Made by a program: the position numbers and the translations under genes | The notes under the pieces: generated by a model | The model's database searches: none | What the model was told of the DNA's origin: nothing | What the model saw: the letters and a program-made list of their open reading frames with translations, nothing else | Assembly (NCBI GenBank): GCA_028455995.1 | Contig: JABELC010000015.1 | Span: 248,001-312,000, forward strand | Reading direction: 5' to 3' | Length of the DNA: 64,000 nt | Origin: Scleromitrula shiraiana | Taxonomy: Eukaryota; Ascomycota; Leotiomycetes; Helotiales; Sclerotiniaceae | Shown: piece by piece, positions 12,259 through 22,679 of the stretch | Numbering within the stretch: the first letter of the stretch is position 1 | How the letters are laid out: each line of letters opens with the position of its first letter

Positions 12259-12564
12259 ATGTTTCTACAAGTCTTATATAATAATTTTGACTATATCTTC
12301 ATCATCATCTGTATATCAGCATTCTCATTACCATTACTCTTCAGAGCCCTTACCGTTAAACGTTATCCCCACTTTCTGTGCTGTTTCTCAACCATTACAT
12401 TGATGATTTTCGCCACAGTACATCTATACACGCTCTACAGACCCAACCCTCCCAAGAAAAACACAACCAAAAAACAGAAATACGAACTTATTGAAGTAAT
12501 CATGCCGGTTCGAAATTTCGTGCTTTTGATATCCAAGTTTATATTAAAGAATCAAATGTTTTGA
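12259..12564 (+). CDS. Possible small membrane protein, unrecognised
   Basis: An open frame has its first plausible ATG at about 12259 (MFLQVLYNN) and ends at TGA 12562-12564. It encodes about 100 residues with two hydrophobic stretches and a basic C-terminal part. The frame also stays open upstream without an ATG. There is no family match that I recognise, no clear promoter, and an AACTTGAA 8-mer lies just upstream at about 12218. It may be a chance frame in AT-rich DNA. Confidence 0.2.
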   Translation: MFLQVLYNNFDYIFIIICISAFSLPLLFRALTVKRYPHFLCCFSTITLMIFATVHLYTLYRPNPPKKNTTKKQKYELIEVIMPVRNFVLLISKFILKNQMF

Positions 12565-13182
12565 TTGTTTCAATGTGATTCGAATGTGGTGGTATTGTAA
12601 ATATTCTATATAAATTCGATTCTATAATGTTTTGATTGCATGAGTTTGATTTGATTATTTTAGCATTATGATTTTTTTTATATAGAAGTAAGTTTTATGA
12701 AAATTTGATTATTCTAATTTGATCTGAGTATTGTGATGTTATAATCGTTCAAATGTGATCTGGATATTATGGTTTGATGGTTGTTCTATATTGAAGTAGG
12801 TTTTTGTAATATCATCATTGTCTAGTTATAAGGTTGTTCATGCATCTCGATAATGATGCACACCCCTCCTGGTGATTAAGTTATTTAAGGCAGATACTTT
12901 AGAATAATATTATAGTTATAAGCTTCATGGAAGAAAGAGCTATTCATGATCAAAATTTCAAGTCACTATCGCAACTACCTTTGTAGACATACTTGAAGGG
13001 AATTTCCCAGCAATCGGAATTCTCAAAGTTCGTTTTAGAATTGTAAGATATTTTTATTTGAATATATGGTTTTAAAAATAACAATATTGTATACCCCCAA
13101 CCCCCAAACATCAATCCGTTAACGTCAAACGCCAAACGCCAATCCCAAAATTAATATTCAACCCTCACCCCTCCACCCCCCC

Positions 13183-13216
13183 CCCCCCAAAAAAAAGCCC
13201 CCCCCCCCAAAAAAAA
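13183..13216. repeat. Poly-C / poly-A homopolymer pair, duplicated
   Basis: A run of about ten C followed by six to seven A occurs twice in succession just downstream of the stop codon of the next gene, which lies on the minus strand. Confidence 0.8.
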
Positions 13217-13273
13217 GACTTGCACTCATCCTATCCCATCCATCCCGACCCCTCACCATCAACTCTCAACATT

Positions 13274-15074
13274 CTACTCCTCAACATCCAAACGAAAAAC
13301 CCCATTTACAAACTCCCCCTGTTGCATCACCTTCTCCCCAATCTCAACATCCCACTCAATCAACTCATCCTTCTTCTCCAACTCCTCAACATTCAAACGA
13401 AAAACCCCATTTACAAACTCCCCCTGTTGCATCACCTTCTCCCCAATCTCAATGTCCCACTCAATCAACTCATGCTTCTTCTCCCACTCCTCCATCTTCA
13501 TACTCTCAAGTCTACTCTTCAATCCACTCTTCACCCACGCCATCTCAATATCTTCACGCGACTTCTTATCTTGTATTTCCCGCACCCAAGAATTGCGGAT
13601 CTTAAGAAGTAGATGAACCACGAAGGAGACAACAACGAGCAAAACAACTCCAATTATGATGTAGTCCCATTCCTTAATGGAGGAGTGAGAGGCCACCTTC
13701 TCAGGTGGGTGGGTGGAGTCGGGGCCATTGGGACCATCGGGCTGGTGGGGATGGTGGGGGATGGTGGTGTTGGTGGTAAAGCTTCGCTTGGCAATTGTTC
13801 CACCAGCGACGGCGGGAACAGAAGCAACTGGAACTTGAAGGTTGGGACGGATGATGATACGATCAATCTCCCCCCGAACCGAGTCCATGATATCCAAGTT
13901 GCGCTTGGCCGCGAGCTTTCCTGATTCGGGATCAGTCGAATCATTCTCACCAGTTGAAGCTTCAAAATCAACTGGTTCCTTCGAATCAATTGATTCTCCG
14001 GAATCAGCTGATGGCTTCTTGCGATCGCAGAAGCTGGGTCCATAAGGATTATGGCCCTGGGGCATAATATCTCTGAATTTGATACAGAGACTGTGCCAGA
14101 ATTCTGGCCAATTGACTCGCGCATAGAGGGCGCGGACATGGAGGGGGTGGGGGGAGGTGGCGTTGAGGGGGTGGTAGGGGGAGGTGAGAGGGAGACAGAT
14201 AGTCTCATTGGCGGTGAGGGAGGAGGTGAGGTTGTAGGGGGTGTCGGAGCGGGAACAGATTGGGATCTATGGGGTAGGAATTAGTGTTGTGATGGGGTAG
14301 GGAAGGATCAATACAATTTACGGAGGAATAGACAAGGACGAGGACGATTAAGAATTAGAAAGGATAATGGTAGATTGCAATGAATGAGATAGAGAGAAGC
14401 ACGAGATACGATACAAAGTTAGATAAATGGAATTTACAGGGCGATGACAAGCACGATGACAACGAGGATGATATGGGAAAGACGATTATATAGCAACGAC
14501 TACAATATGGCAAGGATGATAAGATGGGAAGGATGATGACAAGAATGAGGGTAAAAAAGCATGGCAAGAACAACGGCGAGGACAATAACGAGAAGTATGG
14601 CTAGAAAGCATGACAAGGAAGATGGCGGCGACGATGAGAACAGATATCGGGAGTGGGAACAGAGATTGCAGACAGGGCAATTAACAAGTTGAAAACAGAG
14701 ATTGCAAACAAGGCAATTGACAAATCGAAAACAGAGATCATACAGAGGACAGTTGACAAATCGCAAAGAAAATGACAAAGACAATCAAAAGCAAGCTAAC
14801 GATGGAACAAGCACACAAACGCAGTTAAAAAGCGCTAGCACGAGTCAGTCAGGAATAATGAGCTTACATTGGAGATGACAAGCGTCTTCGGCATCTCAAC
14901 TCTCAAACTATTGCCGGTCAACTTATTGAAAACAATAAGATTATTGTTTCCATCGACAACGACTGCTTCGTTGACAGGGCTGTCAATCTTCATGACCTGC
15001 GCGGTGGTCAATGAAGTGGTGTTCTCAGCACCGTTGGAGGAGGAGGGGAAGGAGATCTCGATGGTATTTTCCAT
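13274..15074 (-). CDS. Single-pass membrane protein with duplicated C-terminal repeat, function unknown
   Basis: Two exons on the minus strand, 15074-14868 and 14266-13274, join in phase 0 to give about 399 residues. The donor is GTAAGC after an Asn codon and the acceptor is CCATAG. Exon 1 (69 aa) begins MENTIEISFPSSSNGAEN and has no signal peptide. Exon 2 is Ser/Pro-rich, with the hydrophobic segment IIIGVVLLVVVSFVVHLLL at about 272-290. A basic, then acidic, tail follows. The C-terminus is a near-perfect 35-residue (105-bp) tandem duplication containing EIGEKVMQQGEFVNGVFRL (copies at 13277 and 13382). Orientation in the membrane cannot be told. I recognise no family. The joined frame, both splice sites and the single membrane segment support a real gene; the function is unknown. 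Confidence 0.6.
14267..14867 (-). other. 601-nt intron containing a 36-bp minisatellite
   Basis: The donor GTAAGC and acceptor ATAG are on the minus strand. Inside, at about 14659-14766, a unit of about 36 bp with core AACAGAGATTGCA and GGCAATT is repeated three times with decay. Length is far above the fungal norm. Confidence 0.5.
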
Positions 15075-16602
15075 TTTGAATATAATTATTGAATTGAATT
15101 GAATTGAATTAAATAATTAAGTTGAGCAGAATATCTGTTTGAATGTGAAGTTCGTAGATACTGTGTGTGAATGAAGGAGAGCTGAAGAATTGAAAATGTT
15201 TGGGGTGTGGGTGGGTTTTATATGAAGAGTGAGTGCAATATGAGCTAGTAATTACCTGGGGTGAGATATTTTTCTCTGGAGCAAGGATTTATTACATTAT
15301 GGGGAACTGATTTTCATTATTACAATATCCAAGTTGTAAAACATAACCGTAAGTACAATATGAAGTCGTCATTACTATGTTCAGATCTACATAGCATTAT
15401 CGAGTTCTAATAATCTCTCTTGGCCTCGCACCAAGATCGCGCTAAACCATAAATTGTTCATTACAGTCACGACCCAAGTAAAATTAAAATCTCTGAAATA
15501 TACCTTATGAAATTTTCCATCAGTCCTACATTTTTCTTCATGCATTTAATAAGTTACAAATGGTCTATATAACATTAGACATTCCTCCCATGAAAATCGC
15601 CCCTCCTATTTTGTTCTCGCTAATTATGTGTTTACGCACTATGCAATGAAAGTCCTAAAACTAATCCCCACATTTCAACGGTCATTAATTCTCGGTACTA
15701 ATGATACTCTAAGGAAAATTTTTATTTCCCGTGACAGTACGGTACTAATTCATTGGTGCTTGCGTGCCAAGTCGATGACACAATAAATTCTTTTCACTTA
15801 TTTCTTTTTATAAAAAGGAAAAATTCACACAAATGAACAAATAAGAATTCGGGTTATTGAATGAAGTTATGAGAAATGTATAGGACGTCGGTTTTTTATT
15901 TCTAGCTGCAAATATAAATGTTGAGAGATGAATGGGGTTTGTATTGAGATGAACATACTCTGTAGTTCTACGCTTATTTCACGGATGTTTAAGCTTTTAC
16001 TAGTAAGTGAATCGGCAAAGCTCAGACCATATAATGTCATTCTAACGTCATGTCTAAAATTGTACAAAATGGTAGCGAGCTGTTGGGGTTTTGAATATAT
16101 ATTCATTGCAGTTATTATCTATTACATCAATCTTGATGACAATAACTGTAAATTGGATGAGTATCGGGAATTGATTTGCTTCAAAAATGGTTCAAAATTT
16201 TATAGTTTACGAAAAACATTCGGAATAGATTGAGTTGAAATATTGGAGATCTCCATACTTCTATGATCGTTTGAAAACTGATTATCGAGTATTAGATAAC
16301 TTGGCAGACTTACTATGCGTTTGGCAAAGAAGGAATAGATAGATCTTAAACTGGCGAAGAACTCTCTACTGAGTGATTCTTCGGGCAAAGCTCAAGATTC
16401 AAACTTACCTAGGTGATTTTGATACTAGTAAGTTGAAATTATTGACCATAGTCACCCGGTTTCTTCCTTCTTTGGGATTTGCCAAAGTGTGGATTTGAGA
16501 AAAGTACTGCTGTAGATTTAAGTTCAAGCTTAGAGTTTGAGCCCAGAAAGTCCTTTGCTAGTATGCATTTTCTTCTCAATACGCACCAATAATACCATCA
16601 TC
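15075..16602. other. Spacer, no gene seen
   Basis: This segment holds the likely promoter region of the minus-strand gene that starts at 15074 and the upstream region of the plus-strand gene at 16603. TACTAGTA occurs near 16001 and 16425. Open frames here on both strands lack domain signals or codon support. Confidence 0.5.
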
Positions 16603-17415
16603 ATGGAGGCCTCTCAAGATCTTTCCGCCAAACCTTGCGCTTCTTTCATCGAAAAAAGCCTATTGACGCTAATATATTCTACAATAACCTTTTTAAAAGG
16701 CACCGATATCGGATCCTGGGATATAATCAGACTATCGTTTATTGTTATACTCGTTGTGGTATCATATCTTGGAGGTCAATATCAAGCCCGTCAAGAAATA
16801 ACGAAAAAGATGAACCAAAAGCTTCGAATTACCCGTCAAGAAATCTGCAAGAAACTCGTTCCATTCATTCGCAACAAACTCTGCAACGAAATCCGCAGTG
16901 AAATTCGCGAGGAAATCCGCGCAGAACTCTGCGAAGAAGCCTATCAAGAAGTTAGGGAGACTCTCTTTGAGCAATTTATAGCACTGCAACAAAAAACCAA
17001 CAATGAAGTGCGTCAAGAAATCCGCGCTGAATACAAACCAAGATACCAACAACTCACTGGACAAAACGAGGAATTAAGTCATAAAATCGATATCCAAAAT
17101 AAAAAGCCTGTTCGTCTTGGCGATAACACAAAAAGATTAAAAAAGGATAATAAAAGATTGGAGGTGGGGAAGGAGATTCCTATGAAGGTTACATTCTACA
17201 AGAGTTCTGATGAAGATCAAAGCATGTTTACAACAAGAGAGTTTTCGTTCGAGGGCCTATTGCAGTTCGTCAAATTCCTTCTGGTTGATAATAAGAAAGG
17301 GTGTTGTGAAGACGCGAAATGCAGGACTTGGATACTGGGACATGAGCACTTTGAAGAGGAGGAGGATAAAACTAAACCTGGGGATACAAACACTACAAGA
17401 GCAACAATAATCTAA
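16603..17415 (+). CDS. Membrane-anchored coiled-coil protein, function unknown
   Basis: The ATG at 16603 (MEASQDLSAKPCASF) gives 270 residues; the frame is open upstream but without a better ATG. A hydrophobic segment near residues 50-68 contains LSFIVILVVVSYLGG. It is followed by a long charged helix with heptad-like repeats rich in RQEI, REEI and EIRAE blocks (about 70-190), predicted coiled coil. A short C-terminal region has CCEDAKC and an acidic end. The protein is probably anchored in a membrane with the coiled coil on one side. There is no family match that I know. A smaller gene with the same plan, now broken, lies 270 bp downstream on the same strand, suggesting a tandem pair. Confidence 0.55.
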   Translation: MEASQDLSAKPCASFIEKSLLTLIYSTITFLKGTDIGSWDIIRLSFIVILVVVSYLGGQYQARQEITKKMNQKLRITRQEICKKLVPFIRNKLCNEIRSEIREEIRAELCEEAYQEVRETLFEQFIALQQKTNNEVRQEIRAEYKPRYQQLTGQNEELSHKIDIQNKKPVRLGDNTKRLKKDNKRLEVGKEIPMKVTFYKSSDEDQSMFTTREFSFEGLLQFVKFLLVDNKKGCCEDAKCRTWILGHEHFEEEEDKTKPGDTNTTRATII

Positions 17416-17684
17416 TATTTATTGTTATTTACCTTTTTAGGAAATAGATATAGGCTAAAGTATAAAGTTCTAGTATAATAAAAACGATAAAACATATCTA
17501 TCTAACTGTAAAAGGAAACCTAACTCTAAATTCCAATACTAATTATATCATCATCCCACCAACTAAAAAATTTCTCCATATGTAATCCATTTTTCCTCAT
17601 CACACCTCAGTATCCACCCCTCCATCCTTCATATTCCCATCTCAAAAATCCATCATATCATATTACCAACCACCACAAAGCACC

Positions 17685-18192
17685 ATGTCTCAAACGCCCC
17701 TTATATCCAACATAACAGTATTCAACTTCCTAGCCAAAACCCTCATCCTCATAACCGCCGTCTTCGTCAACAACTAGCAAATCCCCCACTTCCCACTCAG
17801 AATCCCAAATCGCGTTTTAAACACCCAACTCCTCGACGAAAACGCCGAACCTCATCGAAAAATCGAGTGGCAAAATAAAAAAATTTGTGCGCTTGCAGGA
17901 TAGGAAGAAGAGGAAATATGGAAATGCGGAAAATGAATTGGGGAAGGTGAAGCAGGAGATTAGAAGGATGAAAAGAGAGAGGAGGGAGAGGGATAGGTTG
18001 TGTGAGGTATTAATGGGGAGGCATGGGGTGGGGGGTCTGAAGAATTCGTGTGGCGTGGTGTAGGATAAGTTGAAGCGGCTTGGCGAGGAGAATGAGATGA
18101 TGAGGAGGGTGTGGATGTTAGGGGGTGGGTATGAGAAGTGGTTGGTGGGGGGGGGGGGGTATGGGGAGTATTATTTGGAATTGGAGGAGTGA
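17685..18192 (+). pseudogene. Broken membrane/coiled-coil protein, possible paralogue of the gene at 16603
   Basis: The ATG at 17685 opens MSQTPLISNITVFNFLAKT with a hydrophobic stretch, then TAG at 17775 interrupts the frame (before Gln). The frame reopens to about 17880, where the A-run near 17876-17882 shifts it. In the shifted frame a strongly charged helix follows (RKKRKYGNAENELGKVKQEI), with a second TAG near 18061, ending ELEE and TGA about 18190. The layout, short hydrophobic start then coiled coil, matches the upstream neighbour. It could instead be a gene with unrecognised introns. Confidence 0.4.
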
Positions 18193-19141
18193 AGGAATGT
18201 ATAGATGATAGAAGGATGGATATAGATATAGATATAGATACAGTGGATGGAAAAATTGGTTTGATATTTAATAAGAGAAATTAATCTAATCTGTATTTAT
18301 ATTTGCTATTTATTATATTTCAAGTCATGAATCCGAGTGTAAATATGAAAACGAAAAGATAATTATTGCAATTTAAAAGTCGGTACTGTGAGAACTTGAA
18401 CTTTACATATCACATATACAGTAAAAGGGGCGTCAAAACTTTTATCTGTTATCACTTAGTTCAATCATACAATATCCATCCAGAATCTCCTCTTTTCTTT
18501 CTTTTTCTTACATCTCCAAAAGAACAAACACTTATTTTTACGACTCAAGAACTTAAAAAACAATAAAATTCTTCATATCTACTACTTGATGATCTACCAT
18601 ACATCCATCAAGTATACGAATCACAACTTATCCATCTATTCATATACCACCTAATCACATATCTATACAACCCATCCTGATATCCACCGGCTCTCACTCG
18701 GCATTTATCTTATACCAAGCCGGAAAGAAAAGGGTAAATTATCCAATACAGATAATTTTGGTCAAAAGTCAATGGATGAAAATCAAGTCTTTATCCTATC
18801 CTATCCTATCCTATCCTATCCTATCCTATCCTATCCTATCCTATCCTATCCTATCCTATCCTATCCTATTCTATTCTATTCTATTATCGTTCCATCGCTC
18901 TATTCATTCTTAATTCATTCATCCATCCCTCTATCACCCAATTAAGTTCAAGTTTAACTTTAGTTTCCAAACTCTCAATATTCCAAGCTCCGACTCTCGA
19001 TACCCAATATCCAATAATAATTCTAGCTCTAAACACCCATCCAATCAATTAATCAACTAATGAATCCTACCCCTCCCCCCCACCTAATACCCACTCCCAA
19101 AAGCCCTCTAGCCATCTCAAGAAAATAAAATAAAACACAAT
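18193..19141. other. Spacer with CTATC pentamer array
   Basis: No gene seen. A TATCC/CTATC array occupies 18792-18883. TTCAAGTT occurs near 18949 and AACTTGAA near 18393. Confidence 0.6.
18792..18883. repeat. TATCC pentanucleotide array
   Basis: About 15 perfect units grade into three TATTC units at the right end. Confidence 0.9.
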
Positions 19142-21394
19142 CTAAAAATCCATTCCACCCCGTCGAATATGTCTCTCAAACTTCCACTGCCCCTCTCCAT
19201 CCCCTTCCCCTTCCGCATCCCCATCTCGAACCCCAACCATCACACACCCAAACTCCAATCTCCCCACCTCACCCCCCATACTATCCATCAACCTCCCAAC
19301 ACCCGCACACCACCCCCTCAAAAACCCCACATCCTTCCACCTCCTACATTCCCTCGCTGTTACTTTTCTCATTTTAATCTCTCTTTCCACATTCTCATCC
19401 CCCCTTGCACATGTATCTACACTTCTATCCCCTCTCATACCGCCACCCTCATTCCCACCCCTCCCAAACCCAACAACACCCCCTCCCTCCCTAACCTCAT
19501 TAACCACCACAAAAACCCTCTCCAACCGCCCCATCCATTTCCCTCTAATACCCATCCAATTCCTCGCCGCCCTCTCAATCTCACTAATTATCCTCTCATT
19601 CCCAACATCCACTCCTCCATGCCGAGGTCCCCATAAGTGTAATTTTCCCAATTTCATAAATCCCCTCCTTCTAATCGCTAGATTTTTTACTCTCCCTAGC
19701 CCTTTCTTTATCCCCATCTCCTCAAAACCACTACACATCTCCTTCACTCTCCCGCAACCCAGTATCCTCACCCATGCGTCTTTGCGATTTTCAAGCATGG
19801 GCGAAGTATCAAGATACACGATATCGCTCCCCCAACAAATCCACGTCCCCAACGTCTTCGAATACTCGTATCCAGTGCGCTCTAGATACCACATTCTTGA
19901 TTCTCGGCATGTAGAGAGGAGGGAGTGGTGGGGCTGAAGTGCAAGATGTGAGAGGATTTTCTGCTTTGGTTTCGGCTTTGTATGTGATTTAATACCGATA
20001 TTATTTTTTCCGTTGATGGGGAAATTGGTATTTGATGGTGATGGTGAGAATGTAGACGCGTTAGTCTGATTGTGGTGGTTGATTTGATTAGTTTGAGAGG
20101 TAGTGGCGGTTCGAGATTGAAATTGAGATTGAGATTGAGCTATAGAAGCAGAAGAATCCCTACCCCAACCATCCAAACGAAACAAATAATGAACCCTCGG
20201 TCTCAAATGATCCCCAAAAGTATAATTCCAGATTTCGAGACGGAGTTCTTGGGGTAGGCGCGCGAAAGCGTGGAAGGTCGTTGCTGTCTTTTTGGTTTGG
20301 ATTCGACCCTTATTTGGGGATTTGTCTCGGTTTTTGAGGGAATTGGGATGGGTATTCCTATAATCCGTCGTATCTGCGATATTGGTATCCGTATATCTTC
20401 CACAATTTGAATGCAATTCGAGATCATCCCCCTCTCTACTTCCACTTCCATTTCCACATCTACCTCTCTCAACACCAATATCACCCAAACCTCCAACTTT
20501 CGATCTAAATTCAAGTCCTACTTCCAATCCAAATCCAGGCTCAGATCCAGATCCAGATCCCGCTCTCAACCCCAACCCCTCCAATTCCTCCTCACCACCA
20601 ACAACAAACCCCGGGAAATCATTCGGAAACAATTTCCTGCCATTCTCATCTCTCTCACCCTTAAAACATCCTGCTAGATATCGGAATGCTTGAAGACTAT
20701 ACTTCATGTTTCCCGCGGCCTCTCTACCTTGATATCTATTTTGATTGGAGATTGCCGTTTTGCCATCGCCATCGATATCTTGATCCGTGGATGACTCTTT
20801 GCAGGTAAAAGCAACAGGTGGGATTTCTTTGGTGGGGTTTAATATCCCCCCATTATGAGAATGGAGATAGCAATTTCCCAATCCTAATTGCAACTCTCTC
20901 ATTTGATTTTGCATTTGCATTTGCATCTGCATCTGCATCTGTATCTGCATCTCCTCTTCCGTTCCCCCATCAACTCCTCCCATTATTTCACCCTCTCCTC
21001 TATCTCTAGATCTCATTATTTCATCCACCTTCATCTTACCTTTCCACCCAACGATACGACTTCTCAAGTTCGGGTTTGAGTTTGAATTTATATTGATATC
21101 CGTGTGTACGTCTGTATCAACGTCCACTTCCACATCCTCATCCCCATCACCAGCTAATTTCAAACCACTCTTCTCTTTATCCCTCATCCCCATTTCCCCC
21201 TCAAGATCAACTCCCCCTCCAATCTCACACTCCTCCCTAATCCTCGCTATCGACAACGCTTGCGCCGAAGATGTCGATGTCGATGTCGATGTCTCTGATT
21301 CCAATAAACTCTCATGTAATATCTTTTCCTCTAAGAAATAAGGATTAGGATAAGGATAAGGATAAGGAAATGCATAAGAGCGAATGATTTTCAT
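19142..21394 (-). CDS. 2EXR-domain protein
   Basis: Single exon of 750 residues on the minus strand. The N-terminal half is low complexity (Tyr-Pro repeats, Glu/Asp-Val-Asp runs, a QMQMQM tract) and probably disordered. From about residue 373 the 2EXR signature appears as FHAFARLPQELRLEIWNYTF, and about 85 residues on comes the usual LLSTCRESRMWYLERTGYEY, followed by a segment with WICWGSDIVYLD. This domain is greatly expanded in Leotiomycetes and related fungi; its biochemical role is unknown. The C-terminal 200 residues are Gly/Arg/Glu-rich without a known domain. The microsatellite-like codons in the first half suggest that repeat growth lengthened the protein. Confidence 0.75.
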   Translation of the reverse strand: MKIIRSYAFPYPYPYPNPYFLEEKILHESLLESETSTSTSTSSAQALSIARIREECEIGGGVDLEGEMGMRDKEKSGLKLAGDGDEDVEVDVDTDVHTDININSNSNPNLRSRIVGWKGKMKVDEIMRSRDRGEGEIMGGVDGGTEEEMQIQMQMQMQMQMQNQMRELQLGLGNCYLHSHNGGILNPTKEIPPVAFTCKESSTDQDIDGDGKTAISNQNRYQGREAAGNMKYSLQAFRYLAGCFKGERDENGRKLFPNDFPGFVVGGEEELEGLGLRAGSGSGSEPGFGLEVGLEFRSKVGGLGDIGVERGRCGNGSGSREGDDLELHSNCGRYTDTNIADTTDYRNTHPNSLKNRDKSPNKGRIQTKKTATTFHAFARLPQELRLEIWNYTFGDHLRPRVHYLFRLDGWGRDSSASIAQSQSQFQSRTATTSQTNQINHHNQTNASTFSPSPSNTNFPINGKNNIGIKSHTKPKPKQKILSHLALQPHHSLLSTCRESRMWYLERTGYEYSKTLGTWICWGSDIVYLDTSPMLENRKDAWVRILGCGRVKEMCSGFEEMGIKKGLGRVKNLAIRRRGFMKLGKLHLWGPRHGGVDVGNERIISEIERAARNWMGIRGKWMGRLERVFVVVNEVREGGGVVGFGRGGNEGGGMRGDRSVDTCARGDENVEREIKMRKVTARECRRWKDVGFLRGWCAGVGRLMDSMGGEVGRLEFGCVMVGVRDGDAEGEGDGEGQWKFERHIRRGGMDF

Positions 21395-22449
21395 TATATT
21401 TCGCTAGTGTATATGTATTGTATAATGACAATTCCGTATGTATAGTATAATTGGTTTAGCATGTAATCGTTTCGACCAATTATTTGAATCGCTTTATGCG
21501 TAGTTAGTTATTAATGCTACTTTGATAATGGCAACTTTGATAATGCAACTTTGATAATGGTAACCTCAATACAAATAAACAATGCAGTAATAAGTGCAGT
21601 GAATTCCCACTCTGCCCTCGCTAATGGAAAAGTCGAATCTGGAAAATCGAATGGGATATTTGATTTGCATGGGTTGGCGTATACGGTTATATTCCCGAAT
21701 GGATTAAATACAGCTTAGCATGGCATAGCATAGTATAGCATAGCATATGTAAACTAGTTCGAGTGGAGAAGATGAGGATATAAGAGGAGAAGAGGAGAGA
21801 GATGAGGGAATAAGATTAGAGATGAATGAATGGAAAGAAGAGAGGTAATGTAATGGATTTATGTATAACCAGTGACGGTATGAATAATACGATGTATGAT
21901 GTATGGTGTTGAGGCTTGGGGGTTTATATCTTTGTATGCATTCATCTATGTATAACCAGTGCCGATATGAACAATACGATGTAAGATGTTGAGGCTTGGG
22001 GTATGTATGTATTTCTATGAATGAATCTGTAAAAGAATCAACCACCAAACTCAAACCCCAAACTCAAACTCAAAATCCCACCACCCCCCTCCCTCTTTCC
22101 ATCCATCCATCCATCCATCCATCCATCCATCCATCCATCCATCCATCCATCCATCCACCTATCTATCCATCTATTCACATATAAACAAGTAACAGTATAA
22201 ATAAATAAACAAAGTCCCAACAAACAACCAACCAACCATCAATAAATCACTCTAAATTCATCCATAACACCAAGATCCGCAATACCAAGATCCGTGAATC
22301 ATAACATATCATAACATAACATAACATAAATAAGAGAAGGAAACAGGAGTTGATATTTAATATTTACTAGTATGAGTATGAGTAAGAGTAATAAAGGGGA
22401 GTGGATAGATGATGATGTTGTTTGTGTTTATTTGTATGTGTGCGTATGT
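21395..22449. other. Spacer with CATC array
   Basis: No gene seen. Contains TAGCA repeats (21715-21748), two related copies of a segment with AACCAGTG, CGATATGAACAATACGATGT and TTGAGGCTTGGGG (21868-21925 and 21954-22000), a CATC array (22098-22156) and TACTAGTA near 22367. Confidence 0.6.
22098..22156. repeat. CATC tetranucleotide array
   Basis: About 15 units of CCAT in tandem. Confidence 0.9.
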
Positions 22450-22665
22450 GTATATGTACCTTGATAGGATTAATATTAATATTAATATTCCCACCTAATC
22501 GTATAAATAGGATATATTACTAGTAATCACTCTTACCATGCTCATGGACATTGAATCAGACCAGACTAGATCAAACTCAACCAAACTCAATCTCAAATAA
22601 CTAAATTAATCAAGTAATCATAATCCCAATTATCTACTCTAATACACTCCACTCTAATCCACTCT
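22450..22665. repeat. Left direct repeat flanking the AT-rich island
   Basis: About 215 bp match 25028-25237 in the same orientation. Shared landmarks are CCCACCTAATC, ATATATTACTAGTAATCACT, CTTACCATGCTCATG, CTAAATTAATCAAGTAATCA and ATTATCTACTCTA. Divergence is moderate, with small indels. Confidence 0.8.
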
Positions 22666-22679
22666 AATCATACAGTACT

